A DNA stretch of 64,000 nucleotides from Hymenobacter ruricola. Lineage in GTDB: Bacteria > Bacteroidota > Bacteroidia > Cytophagales > Hymenobacteraceae. Below are positions 7,713 through 15,502 of the stretch, one piece after another. The translations under genes and the position numbers were made by a program. The DNA lies in assembly GCF_015694525.1 (NCBI RefSeq), contig NZ_JADQDM010000013.1, forward strand, positions 62,001 through 126,000. The letters run 5' to 3'. The notes under the pieces are model-generated. The model ran no database searches, had not been told where the DNA came from, and was given only the letters and a program-made list of their open reading frames with translations. Positions within the stretch are counted from its first letter, which is position 1, and every line of letters starts with the position of its first letter.

Positions 7713-10700
7713 CTACAGCGTCCGCTTGATTTCCTTTTCTTCGAAGCCTTCAATGTTGTCGCCTTCCTGCAACTCGTTGAAGCCCTTGATGGAGATACCG
7801 CACTCGTAGCCCTGGCGCACCTCGCTCACGTCGTCTTTGAAACGCTTGAGGTCCTGAATGTCGCCGGTGTGCAGCACGATGCCGTCGCGCACCACGCGCA
7901 CCTTGGTTTTGCGGGTCATGGTGCCTTCCGTCATCATACAGCCGGCAATGGTGCCCACTTTGGTAATGTTGAACACCTGACGAACCTCGGCGTTGGCCAC
8001 CACCACTTCCTGCACCGTCGGGGCCAGCATGCCTTCCATGGCATCCTTCACCTCGTTGATGGCATTGTAAATGATGGAGTACAGACGAATGTCAATTTGC
8101 TCGTTCTCAGCCAGCTTTCGGGCGCTCTGCGAGGGCCGCACCTGGAAGCCGATGATGATGGCGTCGGAAGCCGAAGCCAGCAGCACGTCGCTTTCCGAGA
8201 TAGCGCCCACCCCTTTCGAGAGGATGTTCACCTTCACTTCCGGCGTGCTCAGCTTGAGCAGCGAGTCGGAAAGTGCTTCCACCGAACCGTCCACGTCGCC
8301 CTTCACCAGGATGTTGAGTTCCTTGAACGAACCGATGGCCAGGCGGCGACCAATTTCGTCCAGCGTGATGTGCTTCTTGGTCCGGATGGTTTGCTCGCGG
8401 GCTAGCTGCAAGCGCTGGGTGGCAATTTCGCGGGCTTCGCGTTCCGTCTCCATCACCTGCAGGCGGTCGCCAGCCTGCGGGGCACCAGTCAGGCCGAGCA
8501 CCTGCACCGGCGTAGCGGGCGGCGCGGTCTTCATCTTCTTGCCGCGGTGGTCGGTCATGGCCTTCACGCGGCCGAAGTGCGGACCGGCCAGAATCACGTC
8601 ACCTACGTTCAGCGTACCGGTTTGCACCAGCACAGTAGTTACGTAGCCACGGCCTTTGTCCAGCGAAGCTTCGATTACGGTACCAATGGCGCCGCGGTCG
8701 GGGTTGGCTTTCAGGTCGAGCAGTTCGGCTTCGAGCAGCACCTTTTCGAGCAGGTCGTCAATACCAATGCCCGATTTGGCCGAAACCTCTTGGCTCTGGT
8801 ATTTGCCGCCCCATTCTTCCACCAGAATGTTAATCTGGGAAAGCTCCTCGCGGATTTTCTCGGGGTTGGCGGCCGGCTTGTCAATCTTGTTGAGGGCGAT
8901 GATAATCGGTACCCCAGCCGCTTGCGCGTGATTGATGGCCTCCTTGGTCTGCGGCATCACCGAGTCATCGGCCGCCACCACGATGATGGCAATGTCCGTC
9001 ACCTTGGCACCGCGAGCACGCATGGCCGTAAAGGCTTCGTGACCAGGCGTATCAAGGAACGTGATGGGCTGGCCCGACTTGGTTTTCACCTCATAGGCCC
9101 CGATGTGCTGCGTGATACCGCCGGCTTCGCCCTTGGCCACACTCGCGTCGCGGATGTAGTCAAGCAGCGACGTTTTGCCGTGGTCGACGTGCCCCATGAT
9201 GGTGACGATGGGGGCACGAGGCCGCAGGTCTTCTTCCGCGTCGCCGGCATCGATGCTGATTTCTTCCTCTTCTTTCGACAGGAACTCTACATCGAAGCCG
9301 AATTCGTCGGCAATCACCGTAATGGCCTCGGCATCAAGGCGCTGGTTGATGGACACGAACATGCCCATGCCCAGGCACACCTTGATTACCTCGTTCACGT
9401 TCACGTCCATCAGCGAAGCCAGGTCATTGGCCGAGATGAATTCAGTGAGCTTGAGGGTCTTGGCGTCGAGTTCATTCTGCGCGCGCAGGGCCTCGCGGTC
9501 CTCCGCCAGCATGCTCCGCTTGTCGCGGCGATACTTGGCGCGGTTGGCTTGGCCGGTGGCTTTGTTGCCGCCGAGCTTGGCCAGCGTGGCCTTAATCTGC
9601 TCCTGAATCTGCTTTTCAGCCTGCTCCGGCGTGAGCGCGGGCGCGTTCGGCTTCGGGCCGGGCTGGCCGGGGCGCTGGCCGGGGCCACCGGGACGGTTGC
9701 CGCCCTGGCCACCGCCGGGGCGGTTGCCCTGATAGCCGCCACCCTGGCCGGGACCACCCGCCGGACGGTTACCTTGGTAGCCGGGACTGGGCGGCGAGGT
9801 GGTGCTGCCGGGAGGGCCGGGCAGGCGCGTGCGCTTCTTCTGGCCGGGGCCAGCAGGCAAGCCACGCTTGCTCACGTCGGACGACGCAATGGGGCGGGGG
9901 CCACGGCCACCCGGACCACGACGGTCGTTGTTAATAGAGGACAGGTCGATTTTGCCGAGCACCGTGAGGCCCTTCAGCGTGTCCGACTTGGCGACAATGG
10001 TGCTGGTATCTTCCGGAGCGCTCGTCTCTGCGGGTGCAGCCGGTACCGCAGCGGCCGGAGCCGGAGCAGTTGGCGCCGCCACGGGTGCAGCAGGTGCTGC
10101 CGGAGCAGCAGCAGCCGGCGGTGTAGCTACCGGTGCCGGAGCAGGCTCAGCTTTCGCAACGGGCTGCGGGGCGGGAGGTGCCACGGGAGCAGGAGCCGGC
10201 GCTTCCACTTTGGGCGGAGCCGGAGCTTCTACTTTCGGGGCTGCCGAAGCGGGTGCTGCCGGGGCTGGGGCCGGAGCAGCCGGCTTAGGGGCCACTACCC
10301 GGCCTTTGCTATCCAATTCAATTTTGCCCAACACTTTGAGCCCAGGCGCGGCTGGCGCTTGGGGAGCGGGTGCGGGGGCCGGTGCCGCGGGGGCTGCCGG
10401 CGCTTGAGCAGCCGGCGCCGGCGCCGGAGCAGCCGCTGCTACCGGAGCAACGGGCGCGGCGGGCTTGGGCGCCGGGGCTGGCGTGGCCACGGGGGCCGGG
10501 CGCGGGGGCGCCGGAGCAGGCTTGGGAGCTGCTTCAAGGTCGCTCTGACGCTTCGCCTGGATGACCTTTTGGGCCTCCTGACGGTCGTGAGCTGAGGCTG
10601 CAAATTCCTTTTCAAGCGAGGCCACTTGCTCACCGGTAAGCTTCGTGGTCGGCTTGTTTTCTACTTGTATGCCTTTTCTGGCCAGGGCTTCGACCACCCT

Positions 10701-10763
10701 GTCCATTCCAACGTTCAGGTCTTTGGCCGCCTGTTGTAGCCGTTTCGGGGTTGCTTCCGCCAT
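7713..10763 (-). CDS. infB: Translation initiation factor IF-2
   Basis: 1016 residues. The N-terminal helical domain (MAEATPKRLQQAAKDLNVG) is followed by an IF2_N-type segment, a long Ala/Pro-rich linker (roughly 90-330) and Gly/Arg-rich patches, then the conserved core: GTPase G1 GHVDHGKT near 522, G3 DTPGHEAF, G4 NKIDK, then domains II, III and IV ending in EGFEEKEIKRTL. IF-2 delivers initiator tRNA to the 30S subunit and promotes 50S joining. The ATG at 10763 starts the canonical N-terminus; the open frame extends 13 codons upstream without support. Third gene of rimP-nusA-infB. Confidence 0.97.
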   Translation of the reverse strand: MAEATPKRLQQAAKDLNVGMDRVVEALARKGIQVENKPTTKLTGEQVASLEKEFAASAHDRQEAQKVIQAKRQSDLEAAPKPAPAPPRPAPVATPAPAPKPAAPVAPVAAAAPAPAPAAQAPAAPAAPAPAPAPQAPAAPGLKVLGKIELDSKGRVVAPKPAAPAPAPAAPASAAPKVEAPAPPKVEAPAPAPVAPPAPQPVAKAEPAPAPVATPPAAAAPAAPAAPVAAPTAPAPAAAVPAAPAETSAPEDTSTIVAKSDTLKGLTVLGKIDLSSINNDRRGPGGRGPRPIASSDVSKRGLPAGPGQKKRTRLPGPPGSTTSPPSPGYQGNRPAGGPGQGGGYQGNRPGGGQGGNRPGGPGQRPGQPGPKPNAPALTPEQAEKQIQEQIKATLAKLGGNKATGQANRAKYRRDKRSMLAEDREALRAQNELDAKTLKLTEFISANDLASLMDVNVNEVIKVCLGMGMFVSINQRLDAEAITVIADEFGFDVEFLSKEEEEISIDAGDAEEDLRPRAPIVTIMGHVDHGKTSLLDYIRDASVAKGEAGGITQHIGAYEVKTKSGQPITFLDTPGHEAFTAMRARGAKVTDIAIIVVAADDSVMPQTKEAINHAQAAGVPIIIALNKIDKPAANPEKIREELSQINILVEEWGGKYQSQEVSAKSGIGIDDLLEKVLLEAELLDLKANPDRGAIGTVIEASLDKGRGYVTTVLVQTGTLNVGDVILAGPHFGRVKAMTDHRGKKMKTAPPATPVQVLGLTGAPQAGDRLQVMETEREAREIATQRLQLAREQTIRTKKHITLDEIGRRLAIGSFKELNILVKGDVDGSVEALSDSLLKLSTPEVKVNILSKGVGAISESDVLLASASDAIIIGFQVRPSQSARKLAENEQIDIRLYSIIYNAINEVKDAMEGMLAPTVQEVVVANAEVRQVFNITKVGTIAGCMMTEGTMTRKTKVRVVRDGIVLHTGDIQDLKRFKDDVSEVRQGYECGISIKGFNELQEGDNIEGFEEKEIKRTL

Positions 10764-10888
10764 TCTATCTGTTACTCGCGTACGATACGCTTCTAAGTGC
10801 AAAGGTATTACATTAAATCTTGCCAGCAGGGCGTAAACCGCGCCTGCTGGCCCGATTTATTACCTCTGCCGTACCGGCCGCGCGGCCG

Positions 10889-12334
10889 TCATTGGGCTGG
10901 CTCGGCGGGAGAGCTGGCGCCCGCTTCCTCAGTCGTTGCTTCGGTTTCCGTGTCCAACACGGCGTGTTCGGCCGCTACGGCGGTGGCCGAAGCGTGCGTT
11001 ACGGCGGCTTCTTCGCCGACGGTGGTATCGGTGGTTTTACCCGCCGCTACGCGGTTTTTGGCCGCTTCCAGCGTGCTGTCGTCGAGGTCTTCGTCGTCGG
11101 CAAATTCCTGGCGAATAATGCGGTACACATCGTCCACCATTTCTTCTTCGAGCTCTGTGCGACGCACAATGTCGTCTTTCTTCACCGCCAGTACGGCGCG
11201 GCCGGTGTCGAGGCCGATTTTCTTCAGCTCGGCCAGCACCCAAGGCTCGATTTCGTCCTGGAACTCGTCCAGCGAGATGTCTTCCTCGTAGTCGGTGGCT
11301 TCGCGGAATACGTCGATTTCCATGCCCACCAGGCGGCTGGCCAATTTAATATTGGCGCCGCCGCGGCCGATGGCCAGGCTCACCTGGTCGGGCTTCATGA
11401 ACACGGAAACCCGGCCGTTCTCTTGGTTTATCTTCATAGAACCCACTTTGGCCGGGGATAGTGCCCGCGCAATATAGAGTTCCAGGTTATCAGTGTAGTT
11501 GATGATGTCGATGTTCTCGTTTTCGAGCTCGCGCACCACCGGATGGATGCGGCTGCCCTTCATGCCCACGCAAGCGCCCACGGGGTCGATGCGCTCGTCG
11601 TAGCTTTCGACGGCCACTTTAGCACGCTCGCCGGGTTCGCGCACCACGTTCTTGATGGTGATGAGGCCGTCGTAAATCTCGGGGACTTCCAACTCGAACA
11701 AACGCTCCAGGAAAGCGGGTGCGGCGCGCGAAAGGATGATTTTCGGCGTGCCGTTAATAACCTCTACGCGGTGCACCACGGCACGCACGGTGTCGCCCTT
11801 GCGGAAACGGTCCTTGGGGATTTGCTCGCCCTTGGGCATCACTAGCTCGTTGTCGTCCTTGTCCATGATGAGGGCCTCGCGGCTCCACACCTGGTAGACT
11901 TCGCCGGTCACGATTTCGCCGACCTGGTCTTTGTATTTCTGGTAGAGGTTGTCGCGCTCCAGGTCCTTCACGCGCTGAATCAGCGTCTGGCGGGCCATGA
12001 GCACGGCGCGACGACCGAAGTCCTCCAGCTTCACGCCTTCGGCTACGGATTCTCCCACTTCAAAGTCGGGCTCGATTTTCTGGGCTTCGGCCAGCGGAAT
12101 TTTGTCGTGGTCCCAGATATCCTCCGAGTTGTCGTCCACGATTTCGCGGTTGCGCCAGATTTCCAGGTCACCGTTGTCGGGGTTGATGATGACGTCGAAG
12201 TTTTCGTCCTGGTCGTACTTTTTGCGAATCATCGTGCGAAACACGTCGTCCAGGATGCTCATCATCGTGGGACGGTCGATGTTTTTGCTCCGGGCAAATT
12301 CGCTGAAGGACTCAATTAGTTCGTGGCTATTCAT
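10889..12334 (-). CDS. nusA: Transcription termination/antitermination factor NusA
   Basis: 481 residues. Order: N-terminal RNA-polymerase-binding domain (MNSHELIESFSEFARSKNID), an S1 domain near 135-200 (GEIVTGEVYQV), then KH1/KH2 with RIDPVGACVGMKGSRI and AIGRGGANIKLASRL. After about residue 420 the protein has an acidic, Ala/Thr/Glu-rich tail instead of the repeated AR domains of enterobacterial NusA. It modulates pausing, termination and antitermination. It sits between rimP and infB, the near-universal arrangement, 125 bases upstream of infB. Confidence 0.97.
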   Translation of the reverse strand: MNSHELIESFSEFARSKNIDRPTMMSILDDVFRTMIRKKYDQDENFDVIINPDNGDLEIWRNREIVDDNSEDIWDHDKIPLAEAQKIEPDFEVGESVAEGVKLEDFGRRAVLMARQTLIQRVKDLERDNLYQKYKDQVGEIVTGEVYQVWSREALIMDKDDNELVMPKGEQIPKDRFRKGDTVRAVVHRVEVINGTPKIILSRAAPAFLERLFELEVPEIYDGLITIKNVVREPGERAKVAVESYDERIDPVGACVGMKGSRIHPVVRELENENIDIINYTDNLELYIARALSPAKVGSMKINQENGRVSVFMKPDQVSLAIGRGGANIKLASRLVGMEIDVFREATDYEEDISLDEFQDEIEPWVLAELKKIGLDTGRAVLAVKKDDIVRRTELEEEMVDDVYRIIRQEFADDEDLDDSTLEAAKNRVAAGKTTDTTVGEEAAVTHASATAVAAEHAVLDTETEATTEEAGASSPAEPAQ

Positions 12335-12339
12335 TGTTT

Positions 12340-12430
12340 TAGCTGTTAGCTAGTAGCTGATGGCTTTTAGCTTTTTTGAATAAACAGAATGAACGTCAGC
12401 TAACAGCTAATGACTGTCAGCTAACAGCTT
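12340..12430. repeat. Imperfect inverted repeat of the AGCTGTTAGC type between rimP and nusA
   Basis: The spacer contains AGCTGTTAGCTAGTAGCTGA on one side and two copies of CAGCTAACAGCTAATGACTG-like sequence on the other, able to fold into a hairpin. It fills the rimP-nusA gap and overlaps the rimP stop codon. It is a low-complexity intergenic repeat of unknown function. Confidence 0.7.
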
Positions 12431-12899
12431 ACTTAAAGGAGATAACAACCTTGGCCTCCTTAATGTCCCCGAAGGAATAAAAAGCGGCGGGCAGGGTAGT
12501 TTTCTTGGTTTTTTGCTTGATGACTTCTTCGATTTCCACGCCTTCGGCCGTGGCAGCGGTGAGGACGCCGGTTTTCTCGGTGCCGTCGTTGAGTTTCAGG
12601 TCCAGCGAACGGCCGATGTGGCGCGGGTACTGGCGCGGGTCGGTGAGGGGCTGGTCGGCGCCGGGGCTGGTGACTTCGAGCGAGTACACCGAATCCTCGC
12701 CGTACCGTTCTTCGATGCGGCGGTTGAGGCGGCGGCTAATCATGGCGCACTCGTTGATGCCCAGGCCGGTGGGGCCGTCGAGGATGACGGTAATCTTGGG
12801 CATCACCGAATCGGACACGGTGAGGCCCACGATGAACAGTTCCAGGTCGCCGATGGCGTCGCGGAGCATTTCCAGCAGCAGGGTACGGTCGTAGGACAT
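12429..12899 (-). CDS. rimP: Ribosome maturation factor RimP
   Basis: 156 residues, normal length. Motifs of the family are visible: ITVILDGPTGLGINECAMISRRLNR (residues about 36-60) and SLEVTSPGADQPLTDPRQYPRHIGR (about 74-98), the latter the highly conserved E-V-(S/T)-S-P-G signature. RimP assists late 30S subunit assembly. I chose the ATG at 12899 since homology begins there; the open frame upstream runs through the leader hairpin. It is the first gene of rimP-nusA-infB, preceded by a promoter and a terminator-like hairpin. Confidence 0.95.
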   Translation of the reverse strand: MSYDRTLLLEMLRDAIGDLELFIVGLTVSDSVMPKITVILDGPTGLGINECAMISRRLNRRIEERYGEDSVYSLEVTSPGADQPLTDPRQYPRHIGRSLDLKLNDGTEKTGVLTAATAEGVEIEEVIKQKTKKTTLPAAFYSFGDIKEAKVVISFK

Positions 12900-12913
12900 G
12901 GATGAAACGGGGC

Positions 12914-12944
12914 AAAAAAAGAGGGGACTCTGCGTCCCCTCTTT
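12914..12944 (-). terminator. Terminator-like hairpin in the rimP leader (possible attenuator)
   Basis: On the minus strand a perfect 11-base-pair stem (AAAGAGGGGAC/GTCCCCTCTTT) with a 5-base loop is followed at once by a run of seven T. This is a textbook intrinsic terminator, yet it lies between the promoter at 12971-13001 and the rimP ATG, 14 bases from the start codon. It could attenuate transcription of rimP-nusA-infB, or occlude the start region in the RNA. Confidence 0.7.
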
Positions 12945-12970
12945 GCTAAAGCGAATACCAACTTCAGGGG

Positions 12971-13001
12971 CAAAGATACGACAATGGCCGGCGGAAAGCA
13001 A
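12971..13001 (-). promoter_or_regulatory. Promoter of rimP-nusA-infB
   Basis: Minus strand: TTG at 13001-12999, 20 bases, then TATCTTTG at 12978-12971, matching the Bacteroidota consensus TTG-N19..21-TAnnTTTG. A start near 12965 would give a leader of about 65 bases containing the hairpin at 12914-12944. Confidence 0.7.
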
Positions 13002-13110
13002 GACAGGCCCGCGGGGAAGGGTTTGGGCCGCTTTCGCACAGCAAATTCCCGGCTGAGCTTTGGCAGGCAGCGGCGGCGGAAATCCCGTGCGGTTGCAAAC
13101 ATGGCGCGGC

Positions 13111-13143
13111 TTTGCAAGGTTTGGCACGCAGCCTGCACCTTTG
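13111..13143 (+). promoter_or_regulatory. Possible promoter of the DUF2911 gene
   Basis: TTTG at 13111-13114 and CACCTTTG at 13136-13143, spaced 21 bases; one mismatch from TAnnTTTG. It lies about 33 bases before the ATG at 13176. Confidence 0.4.
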
Positions 13144-13175
13144 CGCGCGCATTCTCACCTTTTTACTTTACGCTC

Positions 13176-13727
13176 ATGCAAACCAGTCAACTGTTCCGCC
13201 ACTTCGTTTTTAGCTGCGCGGCGGCCTTTGCCACAAGTGCGGCTCATGCCCAGACTACGCCTGCAGCACCAACGATGCCAGCCAAAGAGGCCAAGCCGAG
13301 CCCGCCGGCCACGGCCACGGGCAAAATCGGCGGTGCCGACGTGACGGTGAATTACAGCAGCCCGGGCGTGAAGGGCCGCAAGATTTTTGGCGGCATGGAG
13401 CCTTATGGCAAGGTGTGGCGCGCCGGGGCCAACGAGGCCACCACGGTGGAATTCAGCAAAGACGTGACGGTGGAAGGCAAGCCGCTGCCGGCCGGCAAGT
13501 ACGGCTTCTTTCTGATTCCGGCCGAGAAGGACAAATGGACCGTGATTTTCAACAAAGTGCCCAACCAGTGGGGCGCCTTCAAATACGACGAGAAGCAGGA
13601 CGCGCTGCGCGTGATGGTGGCGCCCCGCAAAACCAGCAGCGTGACCGAGCGGCTGGCGTATGAGGTGACGCCCAAGGCCCTGGTGCTGCGCTGGGAGAAC
13701 GTGGAAGTGCCGGTGACTATTAAGTAA
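13176..13727 (+). CDS. DUF2911 domain secreted protein
   Basis: 183 residues. Signal peptide MQTSQLFRHFVFSCAAAFATSAAHAQ, then a DUF2911 domain: VTVNYSSPGVKGRKIFGGMEPYGKVWRAGANEATTVEFSKDV (about 55-96), PAGKYGFFLIP and LVLRWENVEVPV at the C-terminus. DUF2911 proteins are common exported proteins of Bacteroidota with no settled biochemical function. The ATG at 13176 is chosen because the signal peptide begins there. The gene diverges from rimP and is followed by an inverted repeat and then selD. Confidence 0.85.
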   Translation: MQTSQLFRHFVFSCAAAFATSAAHAQTTPAAPTMPAKEAKPSPPATATGKIGGADVTVNYSSPGVKGRKIFGGMEPYGKVWRAGANEATTVEFSKDVTVEGKPLPAGKYGFFLIPAEKDKWTVIFNKVPNQWGAFKYDEKQDALRVMVAPRKTSSVTERLAYEVTPKALVLRWENVEVPVTIK

Positions 13728-13740
13728 GCCTCTGGATAAT

Positions 13741-13810
13741 TGTAGCATGGACTCTGCGAGTCCGCGCGTAGGGGCCTTCCCGGCGCGGACTCGCAGAGTC
13801 CACGCTACAT
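13741..13810. repeat. Inverted repeat of the TAGC-xx-GGACT family (copy 1)
   Basis: TGTAGCATGGACTCTGCGAG at the left pairs with CTCGCAGAGTCCACGCTACA at the right, with the stem continuing through GTCCGCGC/GCGCGGAC. It fills the gap between the DUF2911 gene and selD and resembles the repeat at 33760-33844 (same outer TAGC and GGACT blocks). Confidence 0.8.
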
Positions 13811-13817
13811 ACTTTTG
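13810..13817 (+). promoter_or_regulatory. Putative -7 box for selD
   Basis: TACTTTTG matches TAnnTTTG and ends 5 bases before the ATG at 13823. If used as a promoter the transcript would start at or near the ATG. It overlaps the end of the inverted repeat. Confidence 0.35.
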
Positions 13818-13822
13818 CACCC

Positions 13823-14881
13823 ATGCCCGACTCATCCCAACCCATGGACTACAAGCTCACCCAATACAGCCACGGCGCGGGCTGCGGCTGCAAAATCGCG
13901 CCGGCCGTGCTCGACCAGATGCTGCACACCAGCATTGCGCAGCCCCAGCACGACAAGCTGCTGGTGGGCAACGCCAGCCGCGACGACGCGGCCGTGTACG
14001 ACATCGGCGGGGGCCAGGCGGTGATTTCGACCACCGACTTTTTCATGCCCATTGTGGACGATGCGTATGATTTCGGGCGCATTGCCTCGGCCAACGCCAT
14101 TTCGGACGTGTACGCCATGGGCGGGCGGCCGCTGCTGGCCATTGCCGTGCTGGGCTGGCCCGTGGACAAGCTGCCGCCCGAGGTGGCGCGCCGCGTGCTG
14201 GAAGGTGCCCGCAGCATCTGCGCGGAGGCAGGCATTCCGCTGGCCGGCGGCCACAGCATCGACTCGCCGGAGCCCATTTTTGGGCTGGCCGTGACGGGCA
14301 TGGTCGACATCGTGGATTTGAAGCAGAACGACACGGCCACGGCCGGGTCGGAGCTGTTTCTGACCAAGCCGCTGGGCGTGGGCATTCTGACGACCGCGCA
14401 GAAGAAAGGCCTCCTGCGGGACGAGGACGCCGCCATCGCGCCGGCTCAGATGATGCAACTGAACAAGATTGGCGCGGAGCTGAGCAAGCTTTCGGCCGTG
14501 ACGGCCCTGACTGACGTGACGGGCTTCGGCCTACTGGGCCACTTGGCGGAAGTGTGCGAAGGGAGCGGGCTAACGGCTGAAATCGACTTCAACAAAGTGC
14601 CGCGCATCGCGGCGGCCGACTCCTACCTCAAGCAAGGGAGCGTGCCCGGTGGCACCACCCGCAACTGGGCCAGCTACGGCCACAAAGTAGGCCCCATCAC
14701 GGACGAGCAGCGCGCCTGGCTCTGCGACCCGCAGACGTCGGGCGGCCTGCTGGTATGCGTGGAGCCCGACGGCCGCGCGGCGGTGCAGGCCGTGTTTGAA
14801 AAGCACGGATTGGCGCTGGAAAGCTTTGGGCACCTGCGCGCCCACGCCGAGGGCGAGGCCTGGGTGCAGTTGGGCGCCTAG
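13823..14881 (+). CDS. selD: Selenide, water dikinase (SelD)
   Basis: 352 residues, normal length. The N-terminal SHGAGCGCKI holds the catalytic Cys21 (Cys17 of the E. coli enzyme; here Cys, not Sec) and Lys24. DDAAVYD, STTDFFMPIVDDAYDFGRIA, SDVYAMGG and LAGGHSI are the AIRS-type ATP-binding motifs, and DPQTSGGLL lies near the C-terminus. The enzyme makes selenophosphate from selenide and ATP, the Se donor for selenocysteine and 2-selenouridine in tRNA. No selA, selB or mnmH is in the window, so the downstream use of Se cannot be read. A second ATG (Met8) is possible. Confidence 0.95.
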   Translation: MPDSSQPMDYKLTQYSHGAGCGCKIAPAVLDQMLHTSIAQPQHDKLLVGNASRDDAAVYDIGGGQAVISTTDFFMPIVDDAYDFGRIASANAISDVYAMGGRPLLAIAVLGWPVDKLPPEVARRVLEGARSICAEAGIPLAGGHSIDSPEPIFGLAVTGMVDIVDLKQNDTATAGSELFLTKPLGVGILTTAQKKGLLRDEDAAIAPAQMMQLNKIGAELSKLSAVTALTDVTGFGLLGHLAEVCEGSGLTAEIDFNKVPRIAAADSYLKQGSVPGGTTRNWASYGHKVGPITDEQRAWLCDPQTSGGLLVCVEPDGRAAVQAVFEKHGLALESFGHLRAHAEGEAWVQLGA

Positions 14882-14898
14882 CGCCAACTTCCTTTTCC

Positions 14899-15492
14899 AT
14901 GAAAACCGCCCTCCTCCGCCCCCTGCTCGAAGCCGCCGCCGTGCTGCTGCTGGTGCTGGGGGCGGCGCGCTGGGTAACGGGTCTGTTTTCGAAGCGCACC
15001 CACCTGTACCGGGCCACGGCGGCGCGGCAGCTGCGGCTGCTGTTTTGGCCGCTGCTGGCGCTGGGCGCGGGCCTGAGCGTGCTGCCCGCCGTGGCCGTGG
15101 GCGAGCAAGCCGCCAGCGCATTTGAATGGGCGTTGACCGGGGGCTTCGTGCTGTTTACGCTGCTGCTGGGCGGGCCGGCGGCGCTGCTGCACCTGCGCTA
15201 CTGGGCGCTGAACCACGCCACCACGCTGGTTTTTCAGCCCACCGAAAACGTGTTTGAAGTGTACGAAGCCGGCCAGCGCGTGCCCTTTGCGCGGCGCGAT
15301 GTGGCCAGGGTAGAACGGGTAACGTGCCGGGCCCGCCGCACCTTCTGGGCCAAGTACGACTACCTGCGGCTGCACCTGGTTGATGGGCGCGTCATTACCT
15401 TGACTTCATTGCTCACGGAGCTGGAGCCGCTGGCCATTTTCCTGCGGAGCGTGCCCACCGAGCGGCGCAGTGCCCGCTGGTGCTGGGTGTAA
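14899..15492 (+). CDS. Hypothetical membrane protein
   Basis: 197 residues with an N-terminal hydrophobic helix (about 8-30), a second TM hairpin (about 47-68 and 78-102) and a cytoplasmic C-terminal part with PTENVFEVYEAGQRVPFARRDVARVERV, which looks like a PH-like beta domain following a membrane hairpin. It starts 17 bases after selD, so co-transcription is likely, but no functional link to selenium is visible. It is convergent with the gene ending at 15503, 10 bases away. Confidence 0.7.
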   Translation: MKTALLRPLLEAAAVLLLVLGAARWVTGLFSKRTHLYRATAARQLRLLFWPLLALGAGLSVLPAVAVGEQAASAFEWALTGGFVLFTLLLGGPAALLHLRYWALNHATTLVFQPTENVFEVYEAGQRVPFARRDVARVERVTCRARRTFWAKYDYLRLHLVDGRVITLTSLLTELEPLAIFLRSVPTERRSARWCWV

Positions 15493-15502
15493 CCAACGCC
15501 GA

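Noticed and set aside
8547..10595. 682-codon open frame on the plus strand across infB
   Set aside because: It is antisense to the Ala/Pro-rich linker and GTPase of IF-2; the GC-rich codon pattern leaves the other strand open. No family motif.
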